From contig JAKAKS010000018.1 in the NCBI GenBank assembly GCA_021813405.1, forward strand, positions 1 to 64,000: a stretch of DNA of 64,000 nucleotides. The letters are read 5' to 3'. Numbering within the stretch: the stretch's first letter is position 1; each line of letters starts with the position of its first letter. The notes under the pieces are model-generated. The model ran no database searches and was not told where the DNA came from. It saw only the letters and a program-made list of their open reading frames with translations. Source of the DNA: Nitrospirota bacterium (lineage in GTDB: Bacteria; Nitrospirota; Thermodesulfovibrionia; Thermodesulfovibrionales; JdFR-88). The position numbers and the translations under genes were made by a program. Of the stretch, positions 46,314 through 54,955 are shown in pieces.

Positions 46314-47510
46314 ATGCTCTTTAAGGACATAGAAAAAGCCGTCCAAAGCATAAAACCTTACGTGCAGCAAACCCCGCTTGTTTTTTCAAATTACCTGAGC
46401 CGTTTAACCGGCGGCGAGGTATATCTTAAATGCGAGAACCTTCAGGATACGGGCTCATTCAAGATAAGAGGAGCTTATAATAAAATACTTTTAACCGGGG
46501 CCAAAAAGGTGATAACCGCTTCCATGGGCAATCACGCGCAGGGCGTGGCCTGTGCCGCAGGCAGGCTTGGAGCCCGGGCCCTTATAGTAATGCCGGAGAC
46601 CGTATCGGCCGCAAAGGAAGAAGCCGTGAGGGCATATGGCGCGGAGGTGGTTCTGCGCGGTGAGGGGCTTACCCAGGCTCTTGAGTATGCCCAGAGTCAG
46701 AAGGGCTGGTTTTTCATCCACCCGTATGATGACGAGGATGTCATGGCGGGGCAGGGCACCGTCGCTGCGGAGATATCCTCGCAGATGCGGCAAATGAATA
46801 AAAAACCCGATCTGATTATAGTGCCGGTGGGCGGCGGAGGGCTTGCCGCCGGGATAAGCCTGGCCATAAAAAAATCGTATTTCCCGGCAGCTAAGGTGAT
46901 GGGCGTGCAATCCCAGGCGGCGCCTTCAGCGCTGCTTTCGTTTAATAAAAAAGAAGTTGTCCCAAGCGCTATAACTTCCCGCACGCTTGCAGACGGTATT
47001 GCGGTGGCAAACACAGGTGAAAAAACCCTGCCTGTGCTGCTTGAAAACATAGATGAGATTTTCCCAGTGGAAGACGAACTCATTGCAAATGCCATGTTTC
47101 TTCTTATGGAGCGCAAAAAACTGGTTGTAGAGGGCGCGGGGGCAACCCCGCTTGCGCTTGTCCTGAAGCAGCCGGAGCTGTTCAAAGGCAAGCGCAGCGT
47201 GCTTGTGTTGTCCGGCGGGAATGTGGACTTTACCGTGCTGGACAGGATTGTGCGACTGGGGCTTATGGCCCAGGGGAGGATAGGCACGTTCCGGATTGAG
47301 ATCGAAGACGTCCCCGGCGCACTGAACCAGATGACCAGTCTGCTGGCCAGCAGGAAGGCCAATATACTGGATATCCACCATGAGAGATACAGGCCCGGAA
47401 GCCAGATTTACCATACGTCTGTGGAGTTTGTTGTAGAGACACGGAGCAGGAATCATTTCAACGAGATACTTTTGGAAACAGGCGGGGAAGAGATAAAATC
47501 CGGGGAATAA
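46314..47510 (+). CDS. ilvA: Threonine ammonia-lyase with ACT domain
   Basis: The 398-residue PLP enzyme converts threonine to 2-oxobutanoate and ammonia, the first step to isoleucine. The PLP Lys is in ENLQDTGSFKIRGAYNKILL, the glycine phosphate loop is IIVPVGGGGLAAGISLAIKK, and the SGGNVD block is near 300. Residues about 325-395 form one ACT domain (FRIEIEDVPGALNQMTSLLA). With about 400 residues and a single ACT domain it matches the catabolic/short class (TdcB- or TM0356-like), so the choice between a biosynthetic and a catabolic role is open. It is monocistronic with a -10 right before the ATG. Confidence 0.93.
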   Translation: MLFKDIEKAVQSIKPYVQQTPLVFSNYLSRLTGGEVYLKCENLQDTGSFKIRGAYNKILLTGAKKVITASMGNHAQGVACAAGRLGARALIVMPETVSAAKEEAVRAYGAEVVLRGEGLTQALEYAQSQKGWFFIHPYDDEDVMAGQGTVAAEISSQMRQMNKKPDLIIVPVGGGGLAAGISLAIKKSYFPAAKVMGVQSQAAPSALLSFNKKEVVPSAITSRTLADGIAVANTGEKTLPVLLENIDEIFPVEDELIANAMFLLMERKKLVVEGAGATPLALVLKQPELFKGKRSVLVLSGGNVDFTVLDRIVRLGLMAQGRIGTFRIEIEDVPGALNQMTSLLASRKANILDIHHERYRPGSQIYHTSVEFVVETRSRNHFNEILLETGGEEIKSGE

Positions 47511-47551
47511 ACATATGCTGGCGCAAAAAGTCTTGTAATAGGAAATAGGCT

Positions 47552-47557
47552 TATAAT
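47552..47557 (+). promoter_or_regulatory. TATAAT abutting the annotated start of the DUF3047 gene
   Basis: A consensus -10 hexamer is directly followed by ATG 47558. If it is used, transcription starts inside the first codons and translation would more likely begin at ATG 47576 (seventh codon). Confidence 0.35.
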
Positions 47558-48343
47558 ATGAGTCGGATAGTCCGCATGATCTGCGGTCTGATAATTGCGT
47601 TTCTCATAGTGCTTAGTTCCGCAGCAGGCGCCCAGCCTGTTAAAGCCGCAAGCCCGGCAAATAATACAAACGTATTCATGTCCGAGGACTTTCACAACCT
47701 CGATAACTGGATGCCTTACAACCTCTTCAAGCAAAACAAGGAAACACGGTATGGGCTTGACGTTAAAGGCGGCGTGCAATGCGTAAAGGCTCAAAGCGAC
47801 TGCTCTGCATCGGCCCTTGTTTATAAAAAGCAGTTTGATGTTTACAAGTATCCGATTGTGAAGTGGAAATGGATGGCGGGTAATATATATCCCGACGGAA
47901 ATCTCACCAACAATTCAACTAACGATTCCCCCGCCAGGCTTTATATCCTGTTCAAGTACAACCCCAAAAAGGCCGGATTTTTCACCAGACTTAAATACTC
48001 GCTTGCAAAAAAGATATATGGAACTTACCCGCCCGGAAGCAATCTGTGTTATCTTTGGGCCAATCACCCGCACAAGGGAAGGATATTCACAAGCCCAGCC
48101 TGGAAATACTCCAAGGACATTGTGCTTGAGGCGGGCCCAAGCCTTCTGAACCAGTGGCGGCAGGAGAAGGTTAATATTCTGGAAGATTACAGGGCGGCAT
48201 TTGGAAAGGACCCGCCCCGCATGGCCGCAATCGCCATTATGGACAACTCCAACAACGCCAAAGGCAAGTCCACATCCTGGTTCGGCCCAATAAAGATATA
48301 CGGCCCCGCAGATGTTGCAAACACCTCAAGCGAGATGCATTAG
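47558..48343 (+). CDS. Exported DUF3047 family protein
   Basis: The protein is 261 residues, with a signal peptide (ICGLIIAFLIVLSSAAGA) and a mature domain containing IVKWKWMAGNIYPDGNLTNN, DSPARLYILFKYNP and AAIAIMDNSNNAKGKSTSWF GPI in two adjoining blocks. These match DUF3047, a family of exported proteins with a predicted beta-sandwich fold and no known function. It is probably periplasmic. Seven codons in lies a second ATG that may be the true start, because a TATAAT abuts the first. It is 47 bp after ilvA, but with its own -10 it may be independently transcribed. Confidence 0.85.
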   Translation: MSRIVRMICGLIIAFLIVLSSAAGAQPVKAASPANNTNVFMSEDFHNLDNWMPYNLFKQNKETRYGLDVKGGVQCVKAQSDCSASALVYKKQFDVYKYPIVKWKWMAGNIYPDGNLTNNSTNDSPARLYILFKYNPKKAGFFTRLKYSLAKKIYGTYPPGSNLCYLWANHPHKGRIFTSPAWKYSKDIVLEAGPSLLNQWRQEKVNILEDYRAAFGKDPPRMAAIAIMDNSNNAKGKSTSWFGPIKIYGPADVANTSSEMH

Positions 48344-48549
48344 GCTTGGGGCGCGTAGAATAAGCCTTCCGGTATTTCAGAAAAAACGCTGGGCCTGGAG
48401 CGCGCTGTGTATAAGGGATCATTACCCTCCCCAGTTTTAATATTTTTATTGAACGCCTTTTTTGCAACCTGACAGGTCATATATTTGTACCAGCAATTGA
48501 ACTTGAATTAAAGGATTTTCAATGTAAACTTTAATGGGGGACTTTTTTT

Positions 48550-51240
48550 ATGGCAGCTCCGTCCGAACCCGCGATAGACGTTATATTAAAGACAGGCCAG
48601 AGCCTCCGTATAAGGCCCATTACGCCGGAGGACAAGAAAAGGCTTGAGGAACTTTTTTACCGCCTCTCGCCATGGAGCAGGTACCTGCGGTTCGGCTATT
48701 CCAAAAGTTTCATAAGCCAGGCCGAGCTTTCCTATTTCACGGACATACAGCCGCCGGACACCTATGCCTTTGTGGCCACCACAGGCGAGGCCAGGGAAGA
48801 GCGCATTGTTGCCGTGGGCAGGTGGTTTCTGCTTCCTGACGGCGAGACGGCCGAGGTGGCCTTTGTTGTGGAGGACAATATCCAGATAAGGGGCATCGGC
48901 ACTGCGCTTCTGGAGCAGCTTGCCCAGGCCGCCGCCAGATACAGGATACGCCGCTTTGTGGCCCGCGTTCTTCCGGAGAACACGCGGATGATAGAGGTTT
49001 TTGACGAGAGCGGTTTCAGGGTTGTAAAACGGATAGAGGAAGGCGCGTTCCACATATCAATCGATCTGCGGGAGCAGGAGGAGTTTTCCAAGCGGCAGGA
49101 GCATCGTGAGCACATAGCCCGCTCCGCCGGCGTGAAAAAGATGCTGTACCCGCTCAGCGTGGCCGTGATAGGCGCATCGCGGGACCCCGGCAGCGTGGGT
49201 GGGGCGATATTCAGGAACCTTATAAGGGGCTCATTTACCGGCACCATATTTCCGGTTAACCCCAGGGCCGTATCTATCGGGGGTGTTCTCGCGTATCCAT
49301 CCGTACTTGATGTGCCCGGGGATGTAGACCTGGCAATAATCGCCGTGCCTTCTGCGGCCGTGCTGGACGTGGCCGACGAGTGCGGCAGGAAGGGCATATG
49401 GGGGCTGGTGATAATATCGGCGGGGTTTGGCGAGGCAGGCCCTGCAGGAAAAGAGCGCGAAAAAAAGCTTATCGAAAAGGCGCTTGGCTACGGCATGAGG
49501 GTAATAGGCCCCAACTGTCTTGGAATCCTTAACGCCAGCCCCAAGGTGAACCTTAACGCTACGTTCTCGCCCGTAAGCCCTGTTTCCGGCAGTATGGGCA
49601 TATGCTCGCAAAGCGGCGCCCTTGGGCTTGCGCTTCTTGAGTATTCAAGGAGTATGTCACTTGGCATATCCAGTTTCGTCAGCATCGGAAACCGCGTGGA
49701 CATATCCAGCAACGACCTCCTGGAGTTTTGGGAAGACGACGAGGACACCGCCATGGTTATTCTCTACCTGGAGTCTTTCGGCAACCCGCGCAAGTTCAGC
49801 CGCATAGCGCGGAGAGTGTCGCACAAAAAACCTGTCATCGCGGTAAAGGGAGGCAAGTCCGAAGCGGGCGCAAAGGCTGCCGTCTCACACACCGGCGCGC
49901 TGGCCGCTGCCGAAGTGGCCGTTGAGGCGATGTTCAGGCAGACTGGCATTATCCGGGTGGACACGATAGAGGAAATGTTCAATGTGGCAAAATTCCTTTC
50001 CGAGCAGCCGCTTCCAAAAGGGCCGGGCGTAGGCATCCTTACAAACGCTGGAGGGCCGGGTGTGCTTGCCGCAGACGCCTGCATAGGGTGGGGGCTTACA
50101 GTGCCCGCGCTGTCGGACCATACAAAAAGAAAGCTGCAGGATTTCCTGCCGGCCGAGGCTGCGCTATCAAATCCCGTAGACATGATAGCTTCCGCCCCGG
50201 CTGCTGCATATGAACAAGCTATAAATGTTATGCTTGACGATCCGCACCTGGATGCCCTGATCGTGATTTACATACCGCCACTTGTCACACGTCCGGAGGA
50301 TGTGGCCGCCGCGATTAGAAGCGCCCTTGGTTCTTACGATGGCGATAAACCAGTGAGCGCCTGCTTCATGACAACTGCGGGCAAGGTGGATCTGGAGCTG
50401 GAAAACAAAAAACGCGTACCCGCTTATATTTTCCCCGAAGACGGCGTTCAGGCGCTTGCAAGGGCGTACAGGTATTCGCTTTTCCGGCAGGCGCCAACAG
50501 GTGTGGTGCCGAAATTCGATGACATCAACGAGGCTGCCGCTGCAAAGATAATCTACAGTGCGGCAACTGGCGCGGAGGCCGCGTGGTTGTTACCTGAGGA
50601 CTGCGTTCAGGTGCTGGGCAGTTTCGGGATTAAATCCATCCGCACGGAGGCCGCCATGAATGCCGCAGAGGCCGCGGCCAAGGCAGTGCAGGTAGGTTTC
50701 CCGGCGGCTATAAAGCTGCGTTCCTCATCGCTTACACACAAAACGGATATAGGAGGAGTTATACTGGACGTTGGCAGCGAGGCCGAGGCTGTGAAAGCGT
50801 TTGAATCCATCAGCGGCCAGATGACCCAGGCGGGACTGGATCGCGATATGCAGGGCGTTATTGTGCAGCAGATGGCCTTTGGCGGACAGGAGGTGATAGT
50901 GGGGATGACGCAGGACCCCACCTTCGGCCCCCTTGTGATGGTAGGCCTTGGCGGCATTCAGGTGGAGCTTATGAAGGACGTGTCCTTCTCGCTGCATCCG
51001 CTTACCGATCTGGACCCTGCTCGCATGCTTGGCCGCCTCAAGAGCCTGCCGCTACTGAAAGGCTGGCGGGGCCGGCAGAAAAGAGACATTAAGGCACTTG
51101 AGGAACTGCTATTGAGGTTTTCAGCGCTTATTGAAGCATTTCCAGATATAGAGCAGATGGAGATAAATCCGGTGCTAGTGCTGGACGAAGGTAAGGGATG
51201 CGTTTGCGTAGATTCCAGAATCCGGGTAAGGCCTGCCTGA
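48550..51240 (+). CDS. GNAT acetyltransferase-ADP-forming acyl-CoA synthetase fusion (Pat-like)
   Basis: The 896-residue protein has an N-terminal GNAT domain (about 10-175, with EDNIQIRGIGTALLEQLAQ as the acetyl-CoA loop). It is followed by the CoA-binding, ligase and ATP-grasp domains of ADP-forming acetate-CoA ligases: PLSVAVIGASRDPGSVGGAI, MGICSQSGALGLALLEYS, VSHTGALAAAEVAVEA and AAIKLRSSSLTHKTDIGGVI. E. coli Pat/YfiQ carries the same parts with GNAT at the C-terminus. The SHTG His (about 447) that is phosphorylated in active synthetases is present. It may acetylate lysines of metabolic enzymes, or also make acyl-CoA. A GGGGGA ribosome binding site precedes the ATG. Confidence 0.92.
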   Translation: MAAPSEPAIDVILKTGQSLRIRPITPEDKKRLEELFYRLSPWSRYLRFGYSKSFISQAELSYFTDIQPPDTYAFVATTGEAREERIVAVGRWFLLPDGETAEVAFVVEDNIQIRGIGTALLEQLAQAAARYRIRRFVARVLPENTRMIEVFDESGFRVVKRIEEGAFHISIDLREQEEFSKRQEHREHIARSAGVKKMLYPLSVAVIGASRDPGSVGGAIFRNLIRGSFTGTIFPVNPRAVSIGGVLAYPSVLDVPGDVDLAIIAVPSAAVLDVADECGRKGIWGLVIISAGFGEAGPAGKEREKKLIEKALGYGMRVIGPNCLGILNASPKVNLNATFSPVSPVSGSMGICSQSGALGLALLEYSRSMSLGISSFVSIGNRVDISSNDLLEFWEDDEDTAMVILYLESFGNPRKFSRIARRVSHKKPVIAVKGGKSEAGAKAAVSHTGALAAAEVAVEAMFRQTGIIRVDTIEEMFNVAKFLSEQPLPKGPGVGILTNAGGPGVLAADACIGWGLTVPALSDHTKRKLQDFLPAEAALSNPVDMIASAPAAAYEQAINVMLDDPHLDALIVIYIPPLVTRPEDVAAAIRSALGSYDGDKPVSACFMTTAGKVDLELENKKRVPAYIFPEDGVQALARAYRYSLFRQAPTGVVPKFDDINEAAAAKIIYSAATGAEAAWLLPEDCVQVLGSFGIKSIRTEAAMNAAEAAAKAVQVGFPAAIKLRSSSLTHKTDIGGVILDVGSEAEAVKAFESISGQMTQAGLDRDMQGVIVQQMAFGGQEVIVGMTQDPTFGPLVMVGLGGIQVELMKDVSFSLHPLTDLDPARMLGRLKSLPLLKGWRGRQKRDIKALEELLLRFSALIEAFPDIEQMEINPVLVLDEGKGCVCVDSRIRVRPA

Positions 51241-51246
51241 AAAAAG

Positions 51247-52146
51247 TTAAAGCATGGCCCCGCGGCAACTGAGTGTTTTTGAGCTGTTCACCCCGCCGGA
51301 GCCCTCGATATTTGCTTCAACGGTTATCGAACTGCGGTTGTCGCACGCCTCTTTCACATTATCGCCATATTCTCCGGTGAATCCCACCTGTCCTTTTTCC
51401 GGTTCGCCATTAACAAAAGCGGGCAGGATGTTGTCCCACGGGTTTTTCTTCTGGCCGCCCTTCTCCTCCAGGGAGGCCGCTGCTGACGTTGTGACTTCTG
51501 CGGGGCTGTAAGAGTATTGGTCCATCTGGGCCTGCACATAATATATTGCCTGATGATAATTTTCCAGGACCAGCCTGTGTTTTGCTTCGTTTTTATAGCC
51601 CATAAGTGCGGGGATGGCAATTGCGGCAATTATGCCCGCGATTGCGATACTTAACAGCACCGCCACAAGTATTAAAACGGCATTGCCCACTCCGCCAGAG
51701 GCGGCCATTGCAACCCTCTGGGCCTCCGGCGAATAATGCCGTTGTTTGATCTCAAGCATTTTTTTCTTTGCGTGATTGTAATATATCCAGTTGCCTGTTA
51801 TGGCCCAGGCGATGCGGATTAAAAGCGGCCCCACTATGGGAATGAGCGTAAGGAAAAAAGCAAACACGGCCCATCCGTAAAGCTTTCTGTAAAGCATCCA
51901 CCAGAATGTCACAAAGAAAGCGGGCCAGTGCCAGGTTGCCCTGAAGTTGTCCACCCCGGACTCGTTGAATTTGGCGAATTTATAAGAGTACTTATCCCAG
52001 TTGGGCCCGACAAAGGCGGCCAGGTCATCGGTAGTAACTTGCTCGGACGCGCCAGTAATTGTGGACAGCCGGTGGCCGCACGAATGGCAGAATATGCTGC
52101 CCTCAGCTACTTCCTTTCCGCATCTGGTACAAAAGGACATGGTCAA
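51247..52146 (-). CDS. Zinc-ribbon, DUF2628 membrane and type IV pilin-like fusion protein
   Basis: The 299-residue protein starts with a zinc ribbon (FCTRCGKEVAEGSIFCHSCG). A DUF2628-like membrane region follows (about 65-140: WHWPAFFVTFWWMLYRKLYG and further helices). A third hydrophobic helix, IAIAGIIAAIAIPALMGYKN (about 165-185), continues as an amphipathic helix and small C-terminal domain with three Cys in total, closely resembling the N-terminal half of a type IV pilin or PilE-like minor pilin. The start is TTG 52146 or ATG 52140. Zn-ribbon plus DUF2628 is a known arrangement in uncharacterised proteins; its extension by a pilin-like module is unusual. The function is unknown. Confidence 0.8.
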   Translation of the reverse strand: MTMSFCTRCGKEVAEGSIFCHSCGHRLSTITGASEQVTTDDLAAFVGPNWDKYSYKFAKFNESGVDNFRATWHWPAFFVTFWWMLYRKLYGWAVFAFFLTLIPIVGPLLIRIAWAITGNWIYYNHAKKKMLEIKQRHYSPEAQRVAMAASGGVGNAVLILVAVLLSIAIAGIIAAIAIPALMGYKNEAKHRLVLENYHQAIYYVQAQMDQYSYSPAEVTTSAAASLEEKGGQKKNPWDNILPAFVNGEPEKGQVGFTGEYGDNVKEACDNRSSITVEANIEGSGGVNSSKTLSCRGAML

Positions 52147-52225
52147 AAAACCCTTTCCTTGTAAGGCATGCCCGGCGAGTTTAGATTATACAAGTAATCG
52201 GCAAAAAAACAGAGGCGCAATTCCT

Positions 52226-53233
52226 TCACAGCGGCAAATACGCCTGGGCATTCAAGTCTGGCCCGGCAGTCTGTCCATTTTTAAAACGTTTTGCCCCGGC
52301 AAAGGCGATCATTGCCGCGTTGTCAGTGCAGAAGCGAGGGGACGGTACAAACAACTCAATTTCGCGCTTTTCGGCCATGGCGGCCATTTTCTCTTTCAGA
52401 CCGGCGTTGGCGGCCACGCCGCCGCCCATTGCAAGCCGCCTGATGCCTGTTTGCATAATGGCCCACTCACATTTCCTTACAAGCACGTCAGTTACCGCCG
52501 CCTGGAAGGATGCAGCCACGTCTCTGGCAATTTCCTGTTCAAGCGGTTTTGCGGAATCCCCCAAGCCAGTAAGGTAGTTGACTACGGCGGTCTTCAGGCC
52601 GCTGAAACTGAAATCGAACGTTTCGGGCAGGTAGGCGCGCGGGAACCGGATAGCTTTAGAATTTCCTTCGTGCGCCAGCCGGTCCATCTTCGGGCCGCCC
52701 GGATATTCCAGCCCCAGAAGTTTGGCCACCTTGTCGTAGGCCTCTCCGGCTGCGTCATCCCTGGTGCGTCCCAGTTCCTCATAATCGGCAAAACCGTTTA
52801 TTTTGTAAATGGATGTATGCCCGCCTGAAGCTACAAGGCATAAATAAGGGAAGTCGGGCCTGGCCTCCAGAAATGGAGTCAGCGCGTGCCCCTCCAGGTG
52901 GTTTACCGCCATAAGCGGAATTTTATTGGCCCAGCAAAACGATTTTGCAAAAGACACGCCCACAAGAAGCGACCCTATCAGCCCAGGGCCGTAACATACA
53001 GCAGCGGCGGACAGGTCTTCCGGCTTGGTACTGCCAAGGGCCTCCGTCACCACCGGCACTATCATCTCGATGTGACGCCTGGAGGCAAGCTCCGGCACTA
53101 TACCTCCGTATTTGGTATGTATCTCCGACTGTGACGAAATGACATTTGTGATAACCGATGGTCTTCCGTTTTCAATGGATAAGAGCGACGCCGACGTATC
53201 ATCGCATGAGGTGTCTATGCCAAGAATCAGCAC
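52226..53233 (-). CDS. tsaD: tRNA N6-adenosine threonylcarbamoyltransferase
   Basis: The 335-residue protein of the ASKHA fold transfers threonylcarbamoyl to A37 of ANN-reading tRNAs together with TsaB and TsaE. Motifs are ILGIDTSCDDTSASLLS, GGIVPELASRRHIEMIVPVV, the metal-binding His pair in MAVNHLEGHALTPFLEARPD, GGHTSIYKI, and AMGGGVAANAGLKEKMAAMA near the end, with the Asp of FCTDNAAMIAFAG. The start ATG 53233 overlaps the stop of lolA. It is the last gene of a scpA-lolA-tsaD operon. Confidence 0.96.
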   Translation of the reverse strand: MLILGIDTSCDDTSASLLSIENGRPSVITNVISSQSEIHTKYGGIVPELASRRHIEMIVPVVTEALGSTKPEDLSAAAVCYGPGLIGSLLVGVSFAKSFCWANKIPLMAVNHLEGHALTPFLEARPDFPYLCLVASGGHTSIYKINGFADYEELGRTRDDAAGEAYDKVAKLLGLEYPGGPKMDRLAHEGNSKAIRFPRAYLPETFDFSFSGLKTAVVNYLTGLGDSAKPLEQEIARDVAASFQAAVTDVLVRKCEWAIMQTGIRRLAMGGGVAANAGLKEKMAAMAEKREIELFVPSPRFCTDNAAMIAFAGAKRFKNGQTAGPDLNAQAYLPL

Positions 53234-53862
53234 TAGTGCGTGTAATCCAGGAACGCGGCGCCTGCGGGCTGGTTCAGTCTGAAAACGGAATCCTTTATGC
53301 CGGTGTTGGTCTTAACGTCCTCAAACGTTAACGATATGGTGCTGGATTTCATGTGCATCGTCATGCTTTTAATTGGGAACGGATTTTTTGACGGCACTAT
53401 CTCGAGAAGCGTTATCCCGCCCATTGGCCCTTTCGGCGTAAGGAGGAGTTTTCCGTTTTTCTCCGTGATATTAAACTCTCGCTGCAAATTGCCAAGACCG
53501 CCCAAAAGGGCAACCGGGGCCGCTCCGTAAGAGGCGGGATCGAATTTGCTTTTTACCACCTGGTTCTGGTTCTGCTGGTACAGAAGGATAGTGGTGCCCT
53601 CCACCAGGACCTTGTCCTTGCTGCCTTGCCTGTATTTATAGAACATCTTTGAGGGTATCTTCATGTAAAAATCGCCCTTGTAGGTTTCCGTTTCGCCGAT
53701 CTCTTTTATAAAACTCTTCTGGACAAAGGCCCCTTTTGCGTCGGTCAGGTTTTTATAGGCGGACTGGATATGGGAGGCCAATTCAGTGCCGGATGCGCTG
53801 GCGAGGGAAGTGAAAACCAAACAGAGTGCCAATGTATAAAAAACGGTTATTTTCTTTTTCAT
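53233..53862 (-). CDS. lolA: Outer-membrane lipoprotein carrier protein LolA
   Basis: The 209-residue protein has a signal peptide (FYTLALCLVFTSLASASG) and the LolA pattern: LTDAKGAFVQKSFIKEIGET, GDFYMKIPSKMFYKYRQGSK, DKVLVEGTTILLYQQNQNQV and ITLLEIVPSKNPFPIKSMTM. It ferries lipoproteins from the LolCDE complex across the periplasm to LolB or the outer membrane, confirming a diderm envelope. The start overlaps the scpA stop by 4 bp, and its stop overlaps the tsaD start. Confidence 0.9.
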   Translation of the reverse strand: MKKKITVFYTLALCLVFTSLASASGTELASHIQSAYKNLTDAKGAFVQKSFIKEIGETETYKGDFYMKIPSKMFYKYRQGSKDKVLVEGTTILLYQQNQNQVVKSKFDPASYGAAPVALLGGLGNLQREFNITEKNGKLLLTPKGPMGGITLLEIVPSKNPFPIKSMTMHMKSSTISLTFEDVKTNTGIKDSVFRLNQPAGAAFLDYTH

Positions 53863-54704
53863 TGAGTTTGCCTTTCCTTTTCCTGCACTTTCTCCAGCTT
53901 CCTGAATTCTTTTCTTGAAAATTCTTCATCCGGCCAGTCTTCCTGGATGGCCTCCGCTGTTTCATCCATTTTTTCGGCCTTCATCACCCATATGGGGCCG
54001 AACCGCTCCGCCTGGTGGACCCTGGCCAGCCCAAGTTTCAATATCTCCAGCAGGGCCACGAATGTAACGATAAGATGCGAACGTGGCGCGCCAGCCTCAA
54101 ACAGGTCCTCAAACCGGACGGTGTCTTTTTCCTCAAGCGCCTGGATTATCCTTGCAATCTTGTCGTTGACGGTAAGAACAGCCCTGGTGATATTGGCCAT
54201 TTCAGCCGGGACTTTTTCAAGTATCTGCCTGAATGCCGTTATAAGCGAGAATAGGTCCAGGTCGAAAAGTGACAGCTCCTGCTGCTGGTCCTCTTCAGGT
54301 TTGCCTTCATCCAGTTCCGGCGGCCTGGTGACGGCGCATGCCCGGCTATCGCCCATCTCCTTCAATGCAAGGGCCGCTTCCTTGAACGATTTGTATTCCA
54401 ACAGTCTGTAAACTAATTCCAGGCGCGGATCCGCCGGCGGCTCCTCCCCGGCCTGCTGTTCGTCAACCGGCAGAAGCATTCTGGACTTGATGTGTACCAG
54501 CGTAGCCGCCATCACCAGGAAGTCTCCCGCTATGTCCAGATCCAGCTCTTTCATCAGGTCTATATAGTCGATGTATTGTCTGGTTATGAGGGCAATGGGG
54601 ATATCGTAGATATCGATCTCATTCTCTTTGATAAGGTGCAGCAGAAGGTCCAACGGTCCTTCAAAAGTAGGTATCCTGATTTTGTACTGTTCCGGCATGA
54701 TCAC
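53859..54704 (-). CDS. scpA: Segregation and condensation protein A
   Basis: The 281-residue kleisin joins the SMC heads with ScpB for chromosome condensation and segregation. The N-terminus reads YKIRIPTFEGPLDLLLHLIK, followed by ENEIDIYDIPIALITRQYID and AATLVHIKSRMLLPV, which are diagnostic. The C-terminal winged-helix region contains RSHLIVTFVALLEILKLGLA. The C-terminal tail is charged and about 25 residues longer than usual. scpB is not in the window. It is the first gene of the operon with lolA and tsaD. Confidence 0.94.
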   Translation of the reverse strand: MIMPEQYKIRIPTFEGPLDLLLHLIKENEIDIYDIPIALITRQYIDYIDLMKELDLDIAGDFLVMAATLVHIKSRMLLPVDEQQAGEEPPADPRLELVYRLLEYKSFKEAALALKEMGDSRACAVTRPPELDEGKPEEDQQQELSLFDLDLFSLITAFRQILEKVPAEMANITRAVLTVNDKIARIIQALEEKDTVRFEDLFEAGAPRSHLIVTFVALLEILKLGLARVHQAERFGPIWVMKAEKMDETAEAIQEDWPDEEFSRKEFRKLEKVQEKERQTQ

Positions 54705-54708
54705 TATT

Positions 54709-54822
54709 TTAACCTAAAGTCCCGGCATCACGCCCGTTTGCGGTTCAGACCCCCTCAGATTAGCACTGTTCTGAATTTCCTATAGCAAGTCTACAGGCTG
54801 TTTTGTTAACTTTTTAGGTTAA
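54709..54822. repeat. AT-rich promoter region with a 10-bp inverted repeat
   Basis: TTAACCTAAA (54709-54718) and TTTAGGTTAA (54813-54822) are exact inverted copies 94 bp apart in the divergent scpA/GGDEF gap. The stretch 54800-54870 is strongly AT-rich. It could be a regulator site pair or chance. Confidence 0.3.
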
Positions 54823-54937
54823 GTTAATTGTATTAAGTCTTTGATTATATGATATTTTATTCCTTACAGTCCGGCACGTTTAAGTGAAAGGTTTCACCGC
54901 TGGCCAATCTGGTCTGAAAACTCTGTAAAAATGACTG

Positions 54938-54946
54938 TGGTATAAT
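54938..54946 (+). promoter_or_regulatory. Extended -10 element 9 nt before the diguanylate cyclase start
   Basis: TGG-TATAAT is an extended -10 ending 9 bases before the ATG at 54956, again implying a leaderless or nearly leaderless transcript. It has the same geometry as at ilvA. Confidence 0.45.
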
Positions 54947-54955
54947 CCGGCAATT

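Noticed and set aside
52001-52828. 275-codon plus-strand open frame across the end of tsaD and the zinc-ribbon gene
   Set aside because: It spans two well-supported minus-strand genes and has no domain signature.
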